A stretch of DNA of 53,946 nt from Planctomycetota bacterium. Its GTDB lineage: Bacteria; Planctomycetota; Phycisphaerae; Phycisphaerales; UBA1924. The notes beneath the pieces were generated by a model. The model saw nothing but the letters and a program-made list of their open reading frames with translations. It made no database searches and was not told where the DNA came from. A program made the position numbers and the translations under genes. Positions 1 to 7,653 of this stretch are shown piece by piece (position 1 is the stretch's first letter; every line of letters starts with the position of its first letter). The DNA lies in the NCBI GenBank assembly GCA_014584315.1, contig JACTNA010000022.1:1-53946 (forward strand), written 5' to 3'.

Positions 1-1
1 C

Positions 2-580
2 TTCGTCGAGGACCCCGAGATCGACGACCAACTCGGCCGCCTCGAGGCCGCCCTCCAGCGCACCCTCAAACTCCGCCTCCTCGACGCCGCCATCACCGCG
101 GCCGACGAACTCGAAAAGATCGCCATCGCCGCCACCGAGCACCCCACCGAACGCCGACGCGCCGCAACTACCCTGCTCCGCGCCGCCGTCGCCTCCTCAA
201 ACCCCAAACCCAGCGGCACAGGCAGCCCCGGTGGCACAGGCGTCCCGCCTGTGCGCCCCCCGTTGCCACTCCACACATGCCTCACCCACCCCACCACCCC
301 GACCAAGGCGTCCCACGCGGCCACCTCTCCTCCCCCCTCCGCGCCCTCCGCGCCTCCGCGTGAGCAAAGGCCCGCCCCCAACCCCCAACCCCCAAGCCTC
401 AACCCCCAAGCCCCAAGCCTTGACCCCCAAGCCCCTCCTCTCACCTTCCCGTCAGCAGCACGATCCCCAGCAGGATCGCCGCCACTCCCCCCGCCTTGCG
501 CGCCGTCATCGGCTCGTGCAGCACGATTACCGCCAGCACGGCCGCCACCGCCGGCGCGAGCGCGAACGCGATCGGCTTGA
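2..580 (+). CDS. Partial gene, unidentified helical protein running into repeat-encoded tail
   Basis: An open frame enters from the left edge and closes with a stop at 578-580. The first 60 or so visible residues look like genuine protein: an acidic start (FVEDPEIDDQLGRLEAAL), then alternating hydrophobic and charged residues that suggest two or three helices, ending near LLRAAVASS. From about position 205 the composition becomes a Pro/Ser/Ala-rich low-complexity tail that coincides with interspersed DNA repeats, and the last 140 bases overlap the convergent EamA-type gene. I infer that the original stop was lost or displaced when repeats accumulated, so the native end probably lay near 200. 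Family not recognised. The first part is probably coding; the tail may not be functional protein. Confidence 0.45.
   Translation, partial: FVEDPEIDDQLGRLEAALQRTLKLRLLDAAITAADELEKIAIAATEHPTERRRAATTLLRAAVASSNPKPSGTGSPGGTGVPPVRPPLPLHTCLTHPTTPTKASHAATSPPPSAPSAPPREQRPAPNPQPPSLNPQAPSLDPQAPPLTFPSAARSPAGSPPLPPPCAPSSARAARLPPARPPPPARARTRSA
205..434. repeat. Cluster of GC-rich interspersed repeats
   Basis: Three repeat types lie side by side. First, an inverted repeat with arms GCACAGGC (234-241) and GCCTGTGC (247-254) around a 5-base loop, preceded by another GGCACAGGC at 215-223. Second, a CTCCGCGCC-type run at about 338-363 that ends in CTCCGCGTGA. Third, reiterated CCCCCAAGCC-like units at about 379-434. 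Similar elements are common between genes in planctomycete genomes (from memory). A relative of the second type, in the other orientation, is at 44275-44305. Confidence 0.6.
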
Positions 581-890
581 CCCGCGAGATCTCGCCCAGG
601 TGCAGGGCGGCGTAGAAGAAGATCATCGCCGCCGCCCCGGCGACCAGCCCCGACCCCAGCGCGAGTTTCAGCAGCGTCGGCGCGCCCGCCCGGTGCCAGT
701 CCGCCGGCTCGGCCCGCAGCACGCGCACCGCCACGAACCACGCCGCCCACAGCACGGGCAGCGCGACCGTGCTGCGCACCGCGATCGCCGTGATCGGCCC
801 CACCCTGCCCGTGTGCAGGACGCTCTTCGTGAACAACTCCCCGACGCCCCAGCACACGCCCGCCAACGCCGCGAAGATGATCGCCTTCAT
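441..890 (-). CDS. EamA/DMT-superfamily membrane protein, single-domain
   Basis: A 149-residue integral membrane protein with about five hydrophobic segments. The N-terminus (MKAIIFAALAGVCWGVGE) and the final segment (GGVAAILLGIVLLTGR after HEPMTARK) match one EamA domain of the drug/metabolite transporter superfamily. Full-length DMT transporters carry two such domains in about 300 residues, so this half-size protein would have to act as a homo- or heterodimer, as the small multidrug resistance and YnfA-type proteins do. The substrate cannot be told from sequence. The start is the ATG at 890; a TAGACT hexamer lies only 7 bases upstream, suggesting a leaderless transcript. The 3' end overlaps the tail of the convergent frame at the window start. 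Confidence 0.8.
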   Translation of the reverse strand: MKAIIFAALAGVCWGVGELFTKSVLHTGRVGPITAIAVRSTVALPVLWAAWFVAVRVLRAEPADWHRAGAPTLLKLALGSGLVAGAAAMIFFYAALHLGEISRVKPIAFALAPAVAAVLAVIVLHEPMTARKAGGVAAILLGIVLLTGR

Positions 891-897
891 GGCGGCC

Positions 898-903
898 AGT
901 CTA
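898..903 (-). promoter_or_regulatory. Putative -10 element (TAGACT), leaderless start of the EamA-type gene
   Basis: Read on the minus strand, TAGACT is followed by 7 bases and then the ATG of the EamA-type gene, so transcription would begin at or next to the start codon. No clear -35 box is visible. Confidence 0.5.
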
Positions 904-926
904 CCGCGTCCCGCCGCGAGCGACCC

Positions 927-1895
927 CTACGGGCACCCCGCCGTGTACGCGTTCAGGAAGCAGAGTACATCGAGCGTATTGAGCACCGTGTCGCCGTTGC
1001 AGTCCGCGCCCGGATCGCCCGAGGTGTAGAGGTTCAGAAAGCAGAGGACGTCGAGCGTGTTGAGCACGGTGTCGCCGTTGCAGTCCGCCCCGCACTCGCT
1101 CAGCAGCCCCGCGGCGAAGAGCAGCGCGTTGGCCATCAGCCGCCCGCCGTCCGTGCTCGAATCCCAGTAGTACCGGTGATTCACGTCGCTCGACACCGGG
1201 TGCATGCCCAGTTCCACCACGTTCGGCCGCGCGTCGCTGACGACGCAGAGGAGCGCCCCGTCCTCCCACAGCACGATCGGGTATGCCCCCGGCATCACCG
1301 TCGTCGTCACCGGCCGGAACGCGCCCCAGTACCCAAGCCCGTCCACCCAGTCCGAAGCCGACCGGAAGGTCTCGACGCCCTCCAGGATCGGGTGGTCGGG
1401 CTCGAGTTTCGTGCCCATCGCCACGCCGCCGGGCAGCCCCGCACGGAACCCCGACGCAGGCTCGATGAGGTAGTACTGCTCGTCCATCCAACGACCGAGC
1501 AACTGCCGCGCAGGATTCGTCGTCGTGTTGGTGAAGACCGCGACCACCACGCCCCCGCCGGCGTCTGCGTAATCGGCCATGACGTTCCCAACACCGACGG
1601 AATCCTCGTGGCTGTCGTTGGTCCACGTGAGCACGGCGTCGAACTGCAGGAGTTCGTCGAGCGTCGGTGTGTGCCCGCCGCCATACGGCGTCGTCGAGAT
1701 GATGGTGACGCTCTCGAACAGGCCCGTGGCCATGAGTTTGTCGCGCGGGTCGGTGAAGCGGGTGTTGGTCTGCTCGTTGGCCGTGTTCGCCGCCGCGGCC
1801 ACGATCGCGACCTTCGGCTTGGACTGACCGGACGCCCCCATCGCCAGACAACCGACCGCAACCCCCGCCGCCAACGCCAGCCTCATGCTCAGCAT
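927..1895 (-). CDS. Secreted protein with C-terminal dockerin-like repeats
   Basis: A 322-residue exported protein. A signal peptide (LALAAGVAVGCLAMGASGQ) is followed by a roughly 240-residue alpha/beta domain whose pattern (KVAIVAAAANT near the start, then DAVLTWTNDSH and GGVVVAVFTN) resembles a class I glutamine-amidotransferase-like fold often seen in uncharacterised planctomycete exoproteins; I see no complete catalytic triad. The C-terminus carries two copies of DCNGDTVLNTLDVLCFLN, 27 residues apart, each with the Asp/Asn-rich calcium-binding pattern of dockerin-type motifs. This suggests attachment to a partner or cell-surface sorting. The start at 1895 is set by GGAGG six bases upstream; an in-frame ATG at 1886 fits worse. 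A TATCCT hexamer upstream may be the promoter. Confidence 0.75.
   Translation of the reverse strand: MLSMRLALAAGVAVGCLAMGASGQSKPKVAIVAAAANTANEQTNTRFTDPRDKLMATGLFESVTIISTTPYGGGHTPTLDELLQFDAVLTWTNDSHEDSVGVGNVMADYADAGGGVVVAVFTNTTTNPARQLLGRWMDEQYYLIEPASGFRAGLPGGVAMGTKLEPDHPILEGVETFRSASDWVDGLGYWGAFRPVTTTVMPGAYPIVLWEDGALLCVVSDARPNVVELGMHPVSSDVNHRYYWDSSTDGGRLMANALLFAAGLLSECGADCNGDTVLNTLDVLCFLNLYTSGDPGADCNGDTVLNTLDVLCFLNAYTAGCP
930..1095 (-). repeat. Tandem 81-bp duplication encoding the dockerin-like motif
   Basis: The two dockerin-like units are encoded by near-identical DNA with a period of exactly 81 bp; for example TCGCCGTTGC recurs at 991 and 1072. Only scattered changes separate the copies, pointing to a fairly recent internal duplication. 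Confidence 0.8.
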
Positions 1896-1923
1896 GGATC
1901 ACCTCCCGCTTTGACCCGTTCGC

Positions 1924-1929
1924 AGGATA
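1924..1929 (-). promoter_or_regulatory. Putative -10 element (TATCCT) for the dockerin-type gene
   Basis: TATCCT on the minus strand lies about 28 bases upstream of the start codon, leaving room for the GGAGGTGA ribosome binding site in the short leader. Confidence 0.35.
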
Positions 1930-1990
1930 CTCCCTTGAGGGCGGGGATTACCCCGGTGCAATTCCCGAAACGGAACGTCGTTCGGCCTGG

Positions 1991-1996
1991 TAGACT
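1991..1996 (+). promoter_or_regulatory. Putative -10 element (TAGACT) for the redoxin gene
   Basis: TAGACT ends 23 bases before the ATG at 2020. The predicted leader of about 17 bases contains GAGGAGA, so this gene appears to have a short leader with a ribosome binding site, unlike the leaderless cases nearby. Confidence 0.4.
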
Positions 1997-2019
1997 CGAA
2001 GCACCCGAGGAGACGTGCA

Positions 2020-3084
2020 ATGAACGTCCGCATCGTCGCCGTGGCCACCTTCGCCGTGTCGCTCGCTTTCTCCGCAGCCCTGACCCAGCCCGAGCGGCAG
2101 GGACAGCCGGAGGGCCGGCGACAGTTCGGTCAGCAGCCCGAAGGCCGGGGCGGGGGCGGCGAGTTTCTCGCGCTCCTCCGCGGCGCGGTCAACCCGACCG
2201 AGGAGCAGTGGGAGCAACTCGTCGCCCGGCACGACGAGTACCGATCGGCGCAGCGCGAGGCGATGCGCGGCCTGATGCCGCAGGCCGCGCCGGGCGAACG
2301 GCAGGCCCTGACGGACGTGGACCGCGAGCAACTCCGCGAGCGCGTGCAGGCCGCGATGAAGCCCATCAACGAGTCGTTCATCAACGACTGCCGCGCCCTG
2401 CTCGACGCCGACCAGCGCGAGTTGTTCGACGCGTACATCTCCGAGGCGGACCTGAGCGGGCGGATGATGGGCGCGATGCAGGGCGGGCAGGGCCGGCAGG
2501 GCGCGCCGGGCGGGCAGCAACCTCGGCCCGTGCGCGTCGGCTCGCCCGCGCCCGACACGGAACTCAAGAGCCTCGAAGGCGAGAGCGTCTCGCTCGCCTC
2601 GCTGCGCGGCAAGCCGACGGTCGTCGAGTTCGGCAGTTACACGTGCCCCCGCTTCCGAGAGAAGGTCGCGGACTTCGCGAAGGTGCGCGAGGAGTTCGGC
2701 GATCGCGTGAACTGGGTGATCGTCTACACGCGTGAGGCCCACCCGAGCGACGCCAAGCCCCTCGCCGTGAACACCCGCGCGGGCGTCGCGGTGGCGCAGC
2801 ACGCGTCGGCGCAGGACCGCGCCAAAGCGGCGGCGGTCGCCAAGGAAAAACTGACGCTGGGCGGCGTCGTCCTGCTCGACGACGCGGAGAACAAGGCCTC
2901 GGAGGCCTGGGGCGGGTTCCCGAACCGGGCGTTCGTGATCGACGCGGACGGCGTGGTCGCTTCCCGCCAGGTCTGGAGCGACCCGAAGGAGACCGCGGGC
3001 ATCCTGAAAGTGCTGCTCGGTCTCGCGCCGCCCGAGGAGCGGCCCGCACCGCGCGCCCTGCCCCCCGGCTCGAACCGCTTCTGA
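2020..3084 (+). CDS. Exported redoxin resembling iodothyronine deiodinase, Cys at the Sec position
   Basis: A 354-residue protein with a signal peptide (FAVSLAFSAALTQ), a Gln/Gly-rich linker, a helical region at about 50-150 and a thioredoxin-fold domain at about 175-335. The domain begins like a redoxin (VGSPAPDTELKSLEG) but its active site reads FGSYTCPRF, with a single Cys at residue 209, followed by IVYTREAHPSD. These two blocks match the iodothyronine deiodinase family, where the first carries selenocysteine and the second the conserved EAHPSD. Here the residue is an ordinary TGC cysteine and there is no second Cys. I infer a periplasmic thiol peroxidase or reductase; a true deiodinase substrate is unlikely. 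GAGGAGA precedes the ATG. Confidence 0.75.
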   Translation: MNVRIVAVATFAVSLAFSAALTQPERQGQPEGRRQFGQQPEGRGGGGEFLALLRGAVNPTEEQWEQLVARHDEYRSAQREAMRGLMPQAAPGERQALTDVDREQLRERVQAAMKPINESFINDCRALLDADQRELFDAYISEADLSGRMMGAMQGGQGRQGAPGGQQPRPVRVGSPAPDTELKSLEGESVSLASLRGKPTVVEFGSYTCPRFREKVADFAKVREEFGDRVNWVIVYTREAHPSDAKPLAVNTRAGVAVAQHASAQDRAKAAAVAKEKLTLGGVVLLDDAENKASEAWGGFPNRAFVIDADGVVASRQVWSDPKETAGILKVLLGLAPPEERPAPRALPPGSNRF

Positions 3085-3094
3085 GCGCGCGGGG

Positions 3095-3100
3095 TATGCT
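3095..3100 (+). promoter_or_regulatory. Putative -10 element (TATGCT), leaderless tpiA start
   Basis: TATGCT is followed by six bases and the tpiA ATG at 3107, so the message would begin at the start codon. There is no ribosome binding site in those six bases. Confidence 0.5.
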
Positions 3101-3106
3101 GCCGCC

Positions 3107-3886
3107 ATGCGGACCCCCTTCGTCGGCGGCAACTGGAAGATGAACACCGACCGCGCGACGGGCGCCGCGCTCGCGGGAGCGGTGGCCGAAGGAACGGCGG
3201 CGTGCGACGGGGTCGAGGTCGCGGTCTTCCCGCCGTTCCCGTACCTCGTCGCGATCGCCGAGGCGTTGCGCGGCTCGCGCGTCGCGGTCGGCGCACAGGA
3301 CCTCTACCCCGAGAAGAGCGGCGCGTTCACGGGCGAGGTGTCGGCGGCGATGCTGATCGACTGCGGCGCGACGGCCGTGCTCACGGGGCACTCGGAGCGG
3401 CGGCACGTCATCGGCGAGAGCGATGACCTCGTGAACCGCAAGACCCGCGCCGCGCTGGACGCTGGGCTGACGTGCGTGCTCTGCATCGGAGAGACGCTCG
3501 AGCAGCGGGAACGCGGCGAGACGGACGCCGTGAACGAGCGGCAACTGCGCTCCGGGCTGGCGGGCGTGCGTCCGGAGCAGGCCGCGCGGCTGGTCATCGC
3601 CTACGAGCCGGTCTGGGCGATCGGCACGGGCCGCAACGCCACGCCGGACGACGCCCAGAAGGCCCACGCCCGGGCGCGCTCGGCGCTCGCGTCCTGCTTC
3701 TCGCGCGAGGCCGCGGCGGCGATGCGGATCATCTACGGCGGCTCGCTCAAGCCGGAGAACGCGGAGGGCCTGCTCGCGCAGCCGGACGTGGACGGCGGGC
3801 TGGTCGGGGGAGCGTCGCTGTCGGCGGCGGACTTCTGCGCCCTGGTGCGGACCGCCGCGAAGAGGGCGGGCAGGCCCGTCGCCTAG
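3107..3886 (+). CDS. tpiA: Triosephosphate isomerase
   Basis: A 259-residue protein of normal family length that interconverts dihydroxyacetone phosphate and glyceraldehyde 3-phosphate in cytosolic glycolysis and gluconeogenesis. The signature residues are all present: Lys11 in GGNWKMN, the electrophilic His95 in TGHSERR, the catalytic base Glu167 in AYEPVWAIGTG (which also forms the start of the mobile loop 6), and the phosphate-binding IIYGGS near residue 208. The start is fixed by the conserved N-terminal strand and by the TATGCT hexamer six bases upstream. Its TAG stop is itself part of a TAGACT hexamer. secG follows 85 bases downstream, a common bacterial arrangement. Confidence 0.97.
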   Translation: MRTPFVGGNWKMNTDRATGAALAGAVAEGTAACDGVEVAVFPPFPYLVAIAEALRGSRVAVGAQDLYPEKSGAFTGEVSAAMLIDCGATAVLTGHSERRHVIGESDDLVNRKTRAALDAGLTCVLCIGETLEQRERGETDAVNERQLRSGLAGVRPEQAARLVIAYEPVWAIGTGRNATPDDAQKAHARARSALASCFSREAAAAMRIIYGGSLKPENAEGLLAQPDVDGGLVGGASLSAADFCALVRTAAKRAGRPVA

Positions 3887-3889
3887 ACT
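3884..3889 (+). promoter_or_regulatory. TAGACT overlapping the tpiA stop, possible secG promoter
   Basis: The hexamer begins with the TAG stop of tpiA and lies 82 bases upstream of the secG ATG. It fits the recurring -10 pattern, but the leader would be longer than usual here. Confidence 0.3.
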
Positions 3890-3971
3890 CCCGCCCGGCT
3901 CCGTTCGTCGGACGCCGGCATCCCGCGGCCCGAATCCCGAACCACTCTCGGCCGCCCGGAGCCAACGCCAG

Positions 3972-4439
3972 ATGCACGCGACTCTGACCGTTCCCGTTCT
4001 GCTCGCCGCGTCGCCGATCCTGAGCGGGTTGCTCGGGGTGGCGTTTCTTGCGTGCTCCCTGCTGCTGATCCTGACGGTGCTGATCCAGCGGCCGCAGGGC
4101 GGCGGGCTGAGCGGCGCGTTCGGATCGGGGTCCGGGTCGGGCGAGACGGCGTTCGGCGCACGGACCGGCGATGCCCTGACGATCGCCACGATCGGGTTCT
4201 TCGTGCTTTGGCTCGTGATGGCGGTGACGCTCGTGTTCGTGAGCCGACCGTCGGGTCCGATCCCCGTTACCGCACCCGCGGCCCAGACGACCGCGCCGGT
4301 CGAGGACCTGCCGTCGGGGCAGACTCCCGCGCCGGCGGCCGAGCCTGTGCCGGATCTCCCCGCGGCGAGTCCGGTCGAAGGCGATCAGCCGGTCGAGTCG
4401 CCCGACGACGGTCTGGCCGGCGGGGACGAGCCGGAGTGA
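3972..4439 (+). CDS. secG: Preprotein translocase subunit SecG
   Basis: A 155-residue membrane protein of the SecYEG channel, which moves unfolded proteins across the inner membrane with SecA. It has two membrane segments (about residues 12-37 and 70-92) separated by the family's signature cytoplasmic loop, LTVLIQRPQGGGLSGAFG followed by a Gly/Ser-rich stretch and GETAFG. The roughly 60-residue Pro/Ala/Glu-rich tail is longer than in E. coli SecG and looks disordered. The gene follows tpiA on the same strand. Confidence 0.93.
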   Translation: MHATLTVPVLLAASPILSGLLGVAFLACSLLLILTVLIQRPQGGGLSGAFGSGSGSGETAFGARTGDALTIATIGFFVLWLVMAVTLVFVSRPSGPIPVTAPAAQTTAPVEDLPSGQTPAPAAEPVPDLPAASPVEGDQPVESPDDGLAGGDEPE

Positions 4440-4466
4440 GATCGGGCGTTGCGTTGGGGCATCGAT

Positions 4467-4472
4467 TAGACT
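4467..4472 (+). promoter_or_regulatory. Putative -10 element (TAGACT) upstream of yicC
   Basis: TAGACT lies in the secG-yicC gap and ends 58 bases before the GTG start of yicC; it is the only match to the recurring motif in that gap. Confidence 0.35.
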
Positions 4473-4530
4473 CCGGGGGGCGTCCGTCGGACGGCGGGCG
4501 TGTGTCGGGCCGTGGGTCTGGGAGCCGCGT

Positions 4531-5421
4531 GTGATCCGGAGCATGACGGGGTTCGGCGAAGCGTCGTCTCAGGTGAACGGCGTTCATTTCTTTGTCGAGT
4601 TGCGTTCGCTGAACAACAAGTACTTCAAGGCCGTCATCCGCCTGCCGGAGACGCTGCAGGTGCTCGAGGCGGAGTTGGAGTCGCTGCTCCGGCGTCGGAT
4701 CAGCCGCGGGACGGTGACGCTGACGGCGAGTTGCACGGACTCGTCGGAGTCGGCCGCGCTGGACGTGAACCACCGCGCGCTGGACCGGTACGTGGAGCAG
4801 TTGCGGCGGGTGAAGGCGGTGGCGGCCGGCGAGTTGCAGATCGACGTGGGTTCGCTGCTCGGGCTGCCGGGGGTGCTGCAACCTCCTGCGGACGAGGAGG
4901 ACCGGCTGCTCCGGGCGCGGGGGGAGTTCTCGCGGCTGACGGATTTGGCGTGCGACCACGCGATCTCGATGCGCCGGCGCGAGGGGGCGATGCTCGAGGA
5001 GGAGTTGCGCCGGCACGCGGGGGAGATCGGCGAGCGGCTTGGGCGGATCGCGGCCCGCGCGCCGCAGGTGATCCAGGACTACGAGGCGAGGCTGCGCCAG
5101 CGGATCGACTCGATGCTGGAGGCCGCGGGCGTGAAGGTGGAGCCGGTGGAGTTGATCCGCGAACTGGCGACGTACGCGGAGCGGACGGACATCGCGGAGG
5201 AAGTGGCACGGCTGAGCGCGCACATCGATCAGTTCGGCGACCTGCTGGGCGCGCCGGACGACCAGCCCGTCGGTCGGACGCTGGACTTTCTGGCGCAGGA
5301 GATGCTGCGTGAGGCGAACACGATCGCGAGCAAGTCGTCGGACGCGCTGATTTCGCGGCTGATCGTGGAGATCAAGGGGCTGATCGATCGGATCAAGGAG
5401 CAGGTCCAGAACGTCGAGTGA
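4531..5421 (+). CDS. yicC: YicC-family endoribonuclease
   Basis: A 296-residue protein, normal length for the family. The N-terminus is diagnostic (MIRSMTGFGEA then ELRSLNNKYFK), and the C-terminal DUF1732 region shows the conserved REANTIASKSSDALIS stretch near residue 268. E. coli YicC is a ring-forming endoribonuclease affecting small RNA turnover; the same role is inferred here. Translation starts at a GTG, chosen because MIRSMTGFG is the usual family start. In many bacteria gmk follows yicC; here a phosphotransferase-like gene follows instead. Confidence 0.92.
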   Translation: MIRSMTGFGEASSQVNGVHFFVELRSLNNKYFKAVIRLPETLQVLEAELESLLRRRISRGTVTLTASCTDSSESAALDVNHRALDRYVEQLRRVKAVAAGELQIDVGSLLGLPGVLQPPADEEDRLLRARGEFSRLTDLACDHAISMRRREGAMLEEELRRHAGEIGERLGRIAARAPQVIQDYEARLRQRIDSMLEAAGVKVEPVELIRELATYAERTDIAEEVARLSAHIDQFGDLLGAPDDQPVGRTLDFLAQEMLREANTIASKSSDALISRLIVEIKGLIDRIKEQVQNVE

Positions 5422-5470
5422 CCGGCCCGGCGAACGGGCGGGACGACGGAGCCGCCACGGGGTGGCGGAG

Positions 5471-5476
5471 TACCCT
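5471..5476 (+). promoter_or_regulatory. Putative -10 element (TACCCT), leaderless start of the kinase-like gene
   Basis: TACCCT is followed by seven bases and the ATG at 5484. This spacing is the main reason for preferring that start over the upstream GTG overlapping the yicC stop. The same TACCCT-N7-ATG pattern occurs at 47180. Confidence 0.45.
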
Positions 5477-5483
5477 GCGGCGG

Positions 5484-6548
5484 ATGCACTCCGTGGAAGT
5501 CGCACGCAACGGCGAGAACAACGGGCGCGACCGCTTCTCGATGGGCGAGTTGGCGGTGGTGTGCTCGCACTATGACGTGGGCGTGATCGAGTCGGTGCAC
5601 GAGTTTCCGCGCGGGTCGCGTCGCGCGCCGAAGGCGCTGCTGCGCACGTCGCGCGGGCCGCTGCTGCTCAAACGCCGTGCGCCGGGCCGCGACGACCCGC
5701 ACCGGGTCGCGTTCTCGCACGAGTTGCAGTTGCACCTGCACGCGGCGGGGTTCCCCGCGCCGGAGATCATCGGAACACGGACGGCGAACAACACGCTGGT
5801 GCAGGCGGGCGGTCGCGTGTACGAGTTGTTCCGGTACGTGCCGGGCGAGGAGTACGACCGGTCGGAGGAGTCGACGGCGGACGCGGGCGCGCTGCTGGCC
5901 CGGTTGCACCGGCTGCTGGCGGGGTTCGCGCCTACGTTCCCCCCCCCTGTCGGTTCGTTCCACGCGCGGCCCGCGATCGTCGATGCGCTTCGGCACGGCG
6001 GCCGGCTGCCGACGGACCCTCCCGCGAGGTCCGCGCTGCGGCAGTTGCGGCACCACTACGAGGCCGCGGCGCAGGCCGTGGAACGGGCCGGGTACGGCTC
6101 GTGGCCCGTGCAGGTGGTGCACGGGGACTGGCACCCCGGGAACATGGTCTTCAGGTCGCGTCGCGTGGCGGCGGTCGTGGATTTCGACTCGGCGTGCGTG
6201 GCGCCGACGCAAGCGGACGCGGCGGCGGGCGCGCTCCAGTTCTCGATCACGCGCGGGCCGGGCCGACCGGCGCTGTGGCCGGCGGAGTTGGACCTGCCCC
6301 GACTCGCGGCGTTCTTCGCCGGGTGGCGGGGGGAGGCCGGACGTGCCCCCGATTCGGCGCGTGTGATCCCGGACCTGATGGTCGAGGCGCTGATCGCGGA
6401 GACGATCGCGCCGATCGCGGCCACGGGGACGTTCGGCGGGCTGGACGCCGGGGAGTTCCTTTCGATGGCGCTCCGCAAGGCGGATTGGTTGCGGGACAAT
6501 GCGGCGGAGGTGGCCCGGGCCGCGTCCGGGGAGCGGCAGGGCGGTTGA
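5484..6548 (+). CDS. Phosphotransferase (APH/choline kinase family)
   Basis: A 354-residue aminoglycoside-phosphotransferase-fold enzyme. The catalytic loop reads HGDWHPGN (His213, catalytic Asp215, Asn220) and the metal-binding motif is DFDS (Asp233). The ATP-lysine region is LLLKRRA near residue 55. This superfamily phosphorylates small molecules such as choline, homoserine, fructosamine or antibiotics; the substrate cannot be read from sequence, and nothing nearby suggests a resistance gene. A start at 5418 (GTGA overlap with the yicC stop) is also open but would add 22 residues with no family likeness. A C9 run at 5939-5947 is a possible slippage site. Confidence 0.8.
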   Translation: MHSVEVARNGENNGRDRFSMGELAVVCSHYDVGVIESVHEFPRGSRRAPKALLRTSRGPLLLKRRAPGRDDPHRVAFSHELQLHLHAAGFPAPEIIGTRTANNTLVQAGGRVYELFRYVPGEEYDRSEESTADAGALLARLHRLLAGFAPTFPPPVGSFHARPAIVDALRHGGRLPTDPPARSALRQLRHHYEAAAQAVERAGYGSWPVQVVHGDWHPGNMVFRSRRVAAVVDFDSACVAPTQADAAAGALQFSITRGPGRPALWPAELDLPRLAAFFAGWRGEAGRAPDSARVIPDLMVEALIAETIAPIAATGTFGGLDAGEFLSMALRKADWLRDNAAEVARAASGERQGG

Positions 6549-6603
6549 CCCGCGCGACCGGGCTGCGCACACTTGGGGGCAGGGCGACGCCCGAGGAGGC
6601 CGG

Positions 6604-7650
6604 ATGACCGCTGGGACTGTCGGTCGATGGGGATTTGCGGCCTGGCTGGCGGTGTCGGTCGCGACGACGGCGTTCGGACAGACGCCCACGCCGAGCCTCG
6701 ACCTGCGGGCGGTGATCCGGGACCTTGACGCGCCTTCGCTTGAGGTGCGCGAGGCCGCGACGATGCGGCTGATGAGCCTTGAGGGCATCCGACTGACGGA
6801 TGTCGAGCCGATGCTGGACGCTCCGGGGCTGACGCCGGAGCAGGCGGCCCGTCTGGATCGCGTGGCGTTCATGTGCTTCCAGCGGACGCAGCGCGGCGCC
6901 CTGGGGGTGGCGTTCGGGAGCCAGACGCCGGACGGGACCGAGATCTCGACCACGATCGAGGGATTCGACGCGTCGGTGGCCCTTCGGCCGAGGGACGTGG
7001 TGCGGTCGGCGGGCGGGGTGCGGCTGCACGACACGATGACGTTCCGCGCGGTGATCCTGTCGTACGAACCGGGCGATGCCGTGCCGCTCGAGGTCATCCG
7101 CGACGGGCGGCCGATGCAGATCGGCGTCCGGCTCGGGCGATTCGCGGACCTGCAGCAACCGATGGTGCCCGACTACGCGGTGATGGCGCGGGCGTGGGAG
7201 TTGCGGCGTGATCGAGCGAAGAAGCCGTCGAAGGTGATCGATGCGGGGCTGGAGCCGGCGGAGTGGCAGCCGATGATCCCGGAGTTGGACGCACGGGCGG
7301 CCCGGCGCGGACCGATCCGCGTTTCGCAGCAGCCGGGGCTGGGGACGGCCCTGATCGCGGGAGGCTTGCCCCGGCAGGCGCTGCAGGAAGAAGGCTGGCG
7401 GGTGGTGGTCCGGCCGGAAGGGCTGGAGCGGGGCGAGCGCGATGCGTTCGCTCGGATCGAGGCGCTGCAACTGCAACGGCAGTGGTTCGTGGACAGGATT
7501 CTGGCATTCGAGGCCGCGCTGCGCCAACGCGACCTGCCCGCCGACCAGCGCGAGGCGCTGCTCCGCCAGCGTGCGGAGACCGCGGAGCAGTTGCAGGACC
7601 TTGAAGAGACGATCCGGGCGATCCGGTTCGGGCAGGTCGTCGAGCCGTAG
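6604..7650 (+). CDS. Exported PDZ-domain protein
   Basis: A 348-residue protein with a signal peptide (WGFAAWLAVSVATTAFGQ), a helical region at about 30-95, a PDZ domain at about 97-178 (GALGVAFGS, then VALRPRDVV and PLEVIRDGRPMQIGVRLG) and a charged helical C-terminus likely to form a coiled coil. No protease domain is attached, unlike HtrA-type proteins, so a binding or scaffold role outside the cytoplasm is inferred. The ATG at 6604 is preferred because GAGGAGG lies just upstream and the signal peptide begins there. It ends three bases before the convergent HIT gene. Confidence 0.7.
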   Translation: MTAGTVGRWGFAAWLAVSVATTAFGQTPTPSLDLRAVIRDLDAPSLEVREAATMRLMSLEGIRLTDVEPMLDAPGLTPEQAARLDRVAFMCFQRTQRGALGVAFGSQTPDGTEISTTIEGFDASVALRPRDVVRSAGGVRLHDTMTFRAVILSYEPGDAVPLEVIRDGRPMQIGVRLGRFADLQQPMVPDYAVMARAWELRRDRAKKPSKVIDAGLEPAEWQPMIPELDARAARRGPIRVSQQPGLGTALIAGGLPRQALQEEGWRVVVRPEGLERGERDAFARIEALQLQRQWFVDRILAFEAALRQRDLPADQREALLRQRAETAEQLQDLEETIRAIRFGQVVEP

Positions 7651-7653
7651 GGA

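Noticed and set aside
2641..2649. Possible selenoprotein at the deiodinase-like active site
   Set aside because: The codon is TGC, not TGA, and no selenocysteine insertion is needed.
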